Source: Agrococcus sp. SL85
GTDB taxonomy: Bacteria; Actinomycetota; Actinomycetes; Actinomycetales; Microbacteriaceae
Direction of reading: 5' to 3'
DNA: 64,000 nt
NCBI RefSeq assembly: GCF_026625845.1
Contig: NZ_CP113066.1
Span: 2,480,001 to 2,544,000, forward strand
A model generated the notes under the pieces. That model was not told the DNA's origin. It did no database searches and was given only the letters and a program-made list of their open reading frames with translations. Each line of letters opens with the position of its first letter. Positions within the stretch are counted from its first letter, which is position 1. This document shows positions 60,259 to 64,000 of the stretch, one piece after another. Made by a program: the position numbers and the translations under genes.

Positions 60259-61244
60259 GGCGTGGGCGCGAGCGCGTCCACGACGGCGTCGGCGTACGCC
60301 GCCATCGACTGGACGCCGCCGAACAGCCAGATGCCGTCGGGCAGGCGGTGCACGCGGCCGGCCTCGACCGCGGGCAGGCCGGTCCAGATCGCGTTGTCGG
60401 CGAGCTCCTGCGTGAAGACGTCGCGGTCGCCGACCGTCATGTAGACGATGTGCGCGTCGTCGGGCAGCGCCGTGAGGCCCTCGACGTCGGTCTGGCCGAG
60501 GCCGTACTGCGGGTCGCCCTCGCCCGACCAGGCGTTCTCGAAGCCGATCTCCTCGAAGATCGCGGGCAGCAGCGCGCCGTCGGCGTAGGGGCGGATCTCG
60601 ACCTGGCCGCCGTTCTCGTAGCCGTCCATCTGCGCGAGCATCGTGCCGGTGAGGCCCGCATCCTCGACGCGCGCCGCGACCTCGTCGAGGTGCGCGCGGA
60701 AGTCGGTGATCGCCGTCTCGGCGGCGTCGGCGCGGCCCGTGGCCTCGCCGACCATGCGGAGGTCGCCCTCCATGGTGTCGATCGGGGCGCTCGCGTCGGC
60801 GGCGGCGAGCGCCATCACGGGCGCGATCGACTCGAGGTCGGCGAGGGCCTCCTCGCCGAAGCCCGCCACGCCGATGATGAGGTCGGGCGCGAGCGCCGCG
60901 ATCGCGTCGACCGAGGGCTCGCCGCGGAGGCCCACGTCGGTGGGCTCGCCCTCGAGCGGCGCGCCGGTGCCCGACCAGTCGGCGTAGCCGGCGACGTCGG
61001 CGACGCCCACGGGCTCGATGCCGACGGTCTGGAGGTGCTCGACCACGACCCACTCGAGCGCGACGACGTCCTCGACGCCGGCGGGGATCTCGACCTCGAC
61101 GCCGCGGGCGTCGGTGATCGTGACGGCCTCGCCCGCGGGCGCCGCGGACTCGGACTCGGCGGGCGCCTCGGTCGTGCCGCAGGCCGCGAGCGCGAGCGCG
61201 GTGACGACCGCGGCTCCGGCGAGCAGGGTTCGCTTGGTGGGCAT
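60255..61244 (-). CDS. Iron-siderophore ABC transporter substrate-binding lipoprotein
   Basis: The 329-residue protein has a lipoprotein signal with lipobox LAAC (Cys22), an acidic Ala/Glu linker, and the FepB/BtuF type III binding fold: VVALEWVVVEHLQTVGIEPVGVAD, PDLIIGVAGFGEEALADLESIAPV, a long central helix and GLPAVEAGRVHRLPDGIWLFGG at the C-terminus. It captures ferric siderophore outside the membrane. GGAAGGAACCCCC precedes the ATG. It is the second gene of the DtxR-boxed operon. Confidence 0.88.
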   Translation of the reverse strand: MPTKRTLLAGAAVVTALALAACGTTEAPAESESAAPAGEAVTITDARGVEVEIPAGVEDVVALEWVVVEHLQTVGIEPVGVADVAGYADWSGTGAPLEGEPTDVGLRGEPSVDAIAALAPDLIIGVAGFGEEALADLESIAPVMALAAADASAPIDTMEGDLRMVGEATGRADAAETAITDFRAHLDEVAARVEDAGLTGTMLAQMDGYENGGQVEIRPYADGALLPAIFEEIGFENAWSGEGDPQYGLGQTDVEGLTALPDDAHIVYMTVGDRDVFTQELADNAIWTGLPAVEAGRVHRLPDGIWLFGGVQSMAAYADAVVDALAPTP

Positions 61245-61303
61245 GGGGGTTCCTTCCTGGGGCGTCCGGGCGCGACGGAGCGCTCGGACCTCGGAGCTGC
61301 GCG

Positions 61304-62119
61304 TCAGGCGACGCGCGAGACGACGGGCTCGCGGCGCCGCGTGCGCCGGGGCCGGATGCGGAGGCCGTCGGCCGCGGGCTCGACGACGACGTCGACCTCG
61401 TAGGCCTGGCTGAGCCGCTCGGGCGTGAGGACCTCCTCGGGGGTGCCGTCCGCGACGATGCGGCCGCCGACGAGGAGCACGACGCGGTCGGCGACCTCGG
61501 CCGCCTGCTCGAGGTCGTGGAGCACGATGCCCACGGCGACGCCCTGCGCGGCGAGGTCGTGCACGATCTCGAGGATCTCGAGCTGGTAGCGGAGGTCGAG
61601 GTAGGTCGTGGGCTCGTCGAGCAGCACGACGCCGGTCTCCTGCGCGAGGCAGGTCGCGAGCCACACGCGCTGGCGCTGGCCGCCGGAGAGCTGCGACACC
61701 GCGCGGTCGGCGAGCCCGTCGACGCCCGTCGCGGCCATGGCCCGGTCGATGGCGGCCTCGCCCTCGGCGTCGGCCGCGCGGAAGCGGCCGCGGTGCGCGA
61801 AGCGCCCGTAGGCGACGACCTCGCGCACGGTGACGCCCGAGGGGTCGGGGTGGGACTGCGACAGCAGCGCGATGCGGCGGGCGAGCTCGCGCTCGCCGAG
61901 CCCCGCGGTCTCGGCGCCGTCGGCGAAGACGACCCGGCCGGAGGCGGGGCGGTGCAGCGCCGTCAGGCCCCGCAGCAGCGTCGACTTGCCCGAGCCGTTC
62001 GGCCCCACGAGGGCCGTGACCGAGCCCGGGGCCAGCGCGATCGACGCGCCGTGCACGACGCGCGTGCGGCCGTGGTCGAGGCTCACGTCGGTCGCGTGCA
62101 GCGCGAGGGTGGAGGTCAC
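61304..62119 (-). CDS. Iron-siderophore ABC transporter ATPase (FecE/FepC-like)
   Basis: The 271-residue ATPase has Walker A GPNGSGKST (residues 39-47), the Q-loop LLSQSHPDPSGVTVRE, signature LSGGQRQRVWLA, Walker B VVLLDEPTTYLDL and switch His in VLHDLEQAAEVAD, the usual form of siderophore importers. The start is GTG 62119, only 3 nt from the DtxR-type palindrome; with -10 TAGCCT 7 nt upstream, the mRNA should begin at the GTG. A C-terminal Arg-rich tail follows residue 250. It leads the operon. Confidence 0.9.
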   Translation of the reverse strand: MTSTLALHATDVSLDHGRTRVVHGASIALAPGSVTALVGPNGSGKSTLLRGLTALHRPASGRVVFADGAETAGLGERELARRIALLSQSHPDPSGVTVREVVAYGRFAHRGRFRAADAEGEAAIDRAMAATGVDGLADRAVSQLSGGQRQRVWLATCLAQETGVVLLDEPTTYLDLRYQLEILEIVHDLAAQGVAVGIVLHDLEQAAEVADRVVLLVGGRIVADGTPEEVLTPERLSQAYEVDVVVEPAADGLRIRPRRTRRREPVVSRVA

Positions 62120-62121
62120 AG

Positions 62122-62156
62122 AGGTAAGGCTAGCCTTACCTACCTCCTCCGCGCAA
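62122..62156 (-). promoter_or_regulatory. DtxR/IdeR iron box over the promoter of the siderophore operon
   Basis: AGGTAAGGCTAGCCTTACCT (62122-62141) is a perfect 20-bp palindrome matching the DtxR/IdeR iron-box pattern (TWAGGTTAGSCTAACCTWA class). The minus-strand promoter is TTGCGC (62151-62156), 18 nt, TAGCCT (62127-62132); the -10 lies inside the palindrome, so Fe-loaded repressor would block transcription outright. Confidence 0.85.
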
Positions 62157-62188
62157 TCCGGGCGGACCGCCGCCCGACGGGGCGCAGC

Positions 62189-63466
62189 TCAGGCGGAGAG
62201 CTCCTGGATGTCGTCGGCGGTGAGGATGACGGGCGACTCGGCACCCGAGACCGACTCCTTCGTCACGATGACCCGCTCGACGCCCTCGCGCGAGGGCACC
62301 TCGAACATGACGGGCGCGAGCACCGTCTCGAGGATCGCGCGCAGGCCGCGAGCGCCGGTCTTCCGCTCGACCGCGAGGTCGGCGATCGCCTCGAGCGCCT
62401 CGTGCTCGAAGTCGAGCTTGACGCCGTCGATCTCGAAGATGCGCTGGTACTGCTTCACGAGCGCGTTGCGCGGCTCGGAGAGGATCTCGACGAGCGCGGG
62501 GCGATCGAGCGGCGAGACCGTGGCGATGACCGGCAGGCGGCCGATGAACTCGGGGATGAGGCCGAACTTGTGGAGGTCCTCGGGCAGCACGTCCTCGAAG
62601 ACGTCGAGGTCGGGCTTCAGCGAGGCGATCGGGGCGCCGAAGCCGATGCCGCGCTTGCCCGCGCGGTTGGCCACGATGTCCTCGAGGCCCGCGAAGGCCC
62701 CGGCGACGATGAAGAGCACGTTCGAGGTGTCGATCTGGATGAACTCGGAGTTCGGGTGCTTGCGCCCGCCCTGGGGCGGCACCGACGCGACCGTGCCCTC
62801 GAGGATCTTCAGCAGCGCCTGCTGCACGCCCTCGCCCGAGACGTCGCGCGTGATCGAGGGGTTCTCGGCCTTCCGCGCGACCTTGTCGATCTCGTCGATG
62901 AAGATGATGCCGGTCTCGGCGCGCTTGACGTCGTAGTCGGCCGCCTGGATGAGCTTGAGGAGGATGTTCTCGACGTCCTCGCCCACGTAGCCGGCCTCCG
63001 TGAGGGCGGTCGCGTCGGCGACGGCGAAGGGCACGTTGAGCTGCTTCGCGAGGGTCGAGGCGAGGTACGACTTGCCGCAGCCCGTGGGCCCCACCATGAG
63101 GATGTTCGACTTCTGGATCTCGACGCCGTCGGCGGCGCGGTCGGCGGGCTCGAGCTGCTGGGCGGCCGCGATGCGCTTGTAGTGGTTGTACACGGCGACG
63201 GCGAGCGAGCGCTTGGCGCTCTCCTGCCCCACGACGTACTCCTCGAGGAAGTCGAAGATCTCGCGCGGCTTGGGCAGCGTGAAGCCCTCCTGCGGCGCGG
63301 CCTCGCCGGCCTCGGCCATCCGCTCCTCGATGATCTCGTTGCAGAGTTCGACGCACTCGTCGCAGATGTAGACCGCGGGACCCGCGATCAGCTGCTGCAC
63401 CTGCTTCTGGCTCTTGCCGCAGAAGGAGCACTTGAGCAGGTCGCCGCTCTCCCCCAGTCGTGCCAT
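62189..63466 (-). CDS. clpX: ATP-dependent Clp protease ATP-binding subunit ClpX
   Basis: ClpX unfolds substrates and feeds them to ClpP. The 425-residue protein has the N-terminal zinc finger (Cys13/Cys16 and Cys35/Cys38), Walker [20 protein letters not shown], Walker [18 protein letters not shown], the pore-loop region, and the IGF-type ClpP-binding loop in KRGIGFGAP. The start is ATG 63466 with GGAGGG upstream. clpP is not in the window. It lies upstream of, but is transcribed separately from, the siderophore operon. Confidence 0.95.
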   Translation of the reverse strand: MARLGESGDLLKCSFCGKSQKQVQQLIAGPAVYICDECVELCNEIIEERMAEAGEAAPQEGFTLPKPREIFDFLEEYVVGQESAKRSLAVAVYNHYKRIAAAQQLEPADRAADGVEIQKSNILMVGPTGCGKSYLASTLAKQLNVPFAVADATALTEAGYVGEDVENILLKLIQAADYDVKRAETGIIFIDEIDKVARKAENPSITRDVSGEGVQQALLKILEGTVASVPPQGGRKHPNSEFIQIDTSNVLFIVAGAFAGLEDIVANRAGKRGIGFGAPIASLKPDLDVFEDVLPEDLHKFGLIPEFIGRLPVIATVSPLDRPALVEILSEPRNALVKQYQRIFEIDGVKLDFEHEALEAIADLAVERKTGARGLRAILETVLAPVMFEVPSREGVERVIVTKESVSGAESPVILTADDIQELSA

Positions 63467-63585
63467 GGCAGCCCTCCAGACCTCGAGGACGCGGGGTCGC
63501 GCCCGTGCGAAGAAGCCTAGACCGAGCCGCCGACAGGACGGGCGGGCACGCCGCGAGCCACAGGATCGCTCGATAGCCTGGCCTC

Positions 63586-64000
63586 ATGCAGCTCGCCGTC
63601 GCGGCGGCCCTCGTCGCCGTCCTCCTCCCCGCCCACGCCTCCGTCATCGGCTCGACGCCCGCCGAGGGCGACGCGCTCGCCGCGCAGCCCGGCACCGTCA
63701 GCGTCACGATGAACGAGGAGATCCTCGACGTGCCCGGCGGCGGCTCGAACGCGCTCCAGGTCACCGACGCCTCCGGCGCCTTCTACGGCGACGGCTGCGC
63801 GAGCGTCGAGGGCGACACCGTCTCGATGCCGGTCGAGCTCGGCGCCCCGGGCGAGTACGAGCTCACCTACCAGGTCGTCTCGGCCGACGGGCACCCCGTC
63901 TCCGACACCATCGCCTTCACCTACGAGGGCGAGGCCGGGCCTGCGGGCCTCGCCGAGGCGCCCGTGTGCGGCGAGGCCGCGGCCACCGAGCCGGCGGAGG
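63586..64000 (+). CDS. CopC-domain copper resistance protein (runs off window)
   Basis: The first 138 codons are visible. A short signal peptide (MQLAVAAALVAVLLPAHA) leads into the CopC beta-barrel, SVIGSTPAEGDALAAQPGTVSV..., with the Cu(II)-ligand region SADGHPVSDTIAFTYEG. CopC proteins bind copper outside the membrane and are often followed by, or fused to, a CopD domain; the continuation is outside the window. TAGCCT (63574-63579) is 6 nt before the ATG with no Shine-Dalgarno, suggesting a leaderless transcript. It is divergent from clpX. Confidence 0.82.
   Translation, partial: MQLAVAAALVAVLLPAHASVIGSTPAEGDALAAQPGTVSVTMNEEILDVPGGGSNALQVTDASGAFYGDGCASVEGDTVSMPVELGAPGEYELTYQVVSADGHPVSDTIAFTYEGEAGPAGLAEAPVCGEAAATEPAE

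Noticed and set aside
1..64000. Anti-phage, prophage, integrative element or secondary-metabolite cluster
   Set aside because: No integrase, transposase, restriction subunit, nuclease-helicase pair, polyketide/NRPS or siderophore-synthesis gene is visible. Any methyltransferase responsible for the AGCTC pattern must lie elsewhere.

Overview
The window comes from a very GC-rich actinobacterium. Near-exclusive use of G/C-ending codons, the rplU-rpmA-obgE-proB-proA-nadD-rsfS gene order, a eukaryote-like IleRS under a T-box and an Mtb-like leucine-degradation operon point to Microbacteriaceae, possibly Agrococcus. The genus is inference. I see no prophage, insertion sequence, CRISPR or classical defence locus; this is mostly core chromosome with some accessory transporter and regulator genes.

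Layout. 1-4.2 kb: a MarR-family fragment divergent from an MMPL exporter, then a TetR repressor coupled to a UGT-like glycosyltransferase. 4.3-10.4 kb: a TerC membrane protein behind a yybP-ykoY (Mn) riboswitch, a homocysteine S-methyltransferase, a MerA-like disulfide reductase with a methyltransferase, and a pentapeptide-repeat protein. 10.5-14.2 kb: tRNA-Ala, YibE/F, and the TrkH/TrkA potassium system. 14.3-24.7 kb: a leucine/branched-chain catabolic operon (bkd E1a-E1b-E2, accD1, accA1, maoC, citE-like lyase, acyl-CoA dehydrogenase) divergent from its probable Lrp/AsnC regulator. 24.8-27.2 kb: a split C1-folate module (MTD1-like dehydrogenase plus FchA-like cyclohydrolase) and a VOC protein. 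27.2-34 kb: the ribosome/GTPase/proline/NAD block. 34-45.5 kb: RNase E/G, LysE, VKOR, Ndk, FolC, IleRS and its T-box. 45.5-54.3 kb: a NarL-type two-component system with a DUF4097-like protein, PabC-like enzyme, TetR/MHS transporter pair and ValRS. 54.4-64 kb: an ArsR-type regulator with a 30-aa microprotein, a methyltransferase, an M3 peptidase, a DtxR-boxed siderophore uptake operon, ClpX and the start of CopC.

Two window-wide patterns stand out. First, seven reading-frame breaks in six genes are the same lesion: one extra base turns AGCTC into AGGCTC (or the complement). This suggests a motif-linked sequencing/basecalling artefact, or motif-specific mutation, rather than independent gene decay; an eighth break, in the MMPL gene, is a different C-run deletion. 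Second, about 18 genes have a TANNNT-type -10 hexamer 6-8 nt before the start codon, the layout of leaderless mRNAs. Translationally coupled ATGA/GTGA overlaps are the rule inside operons.
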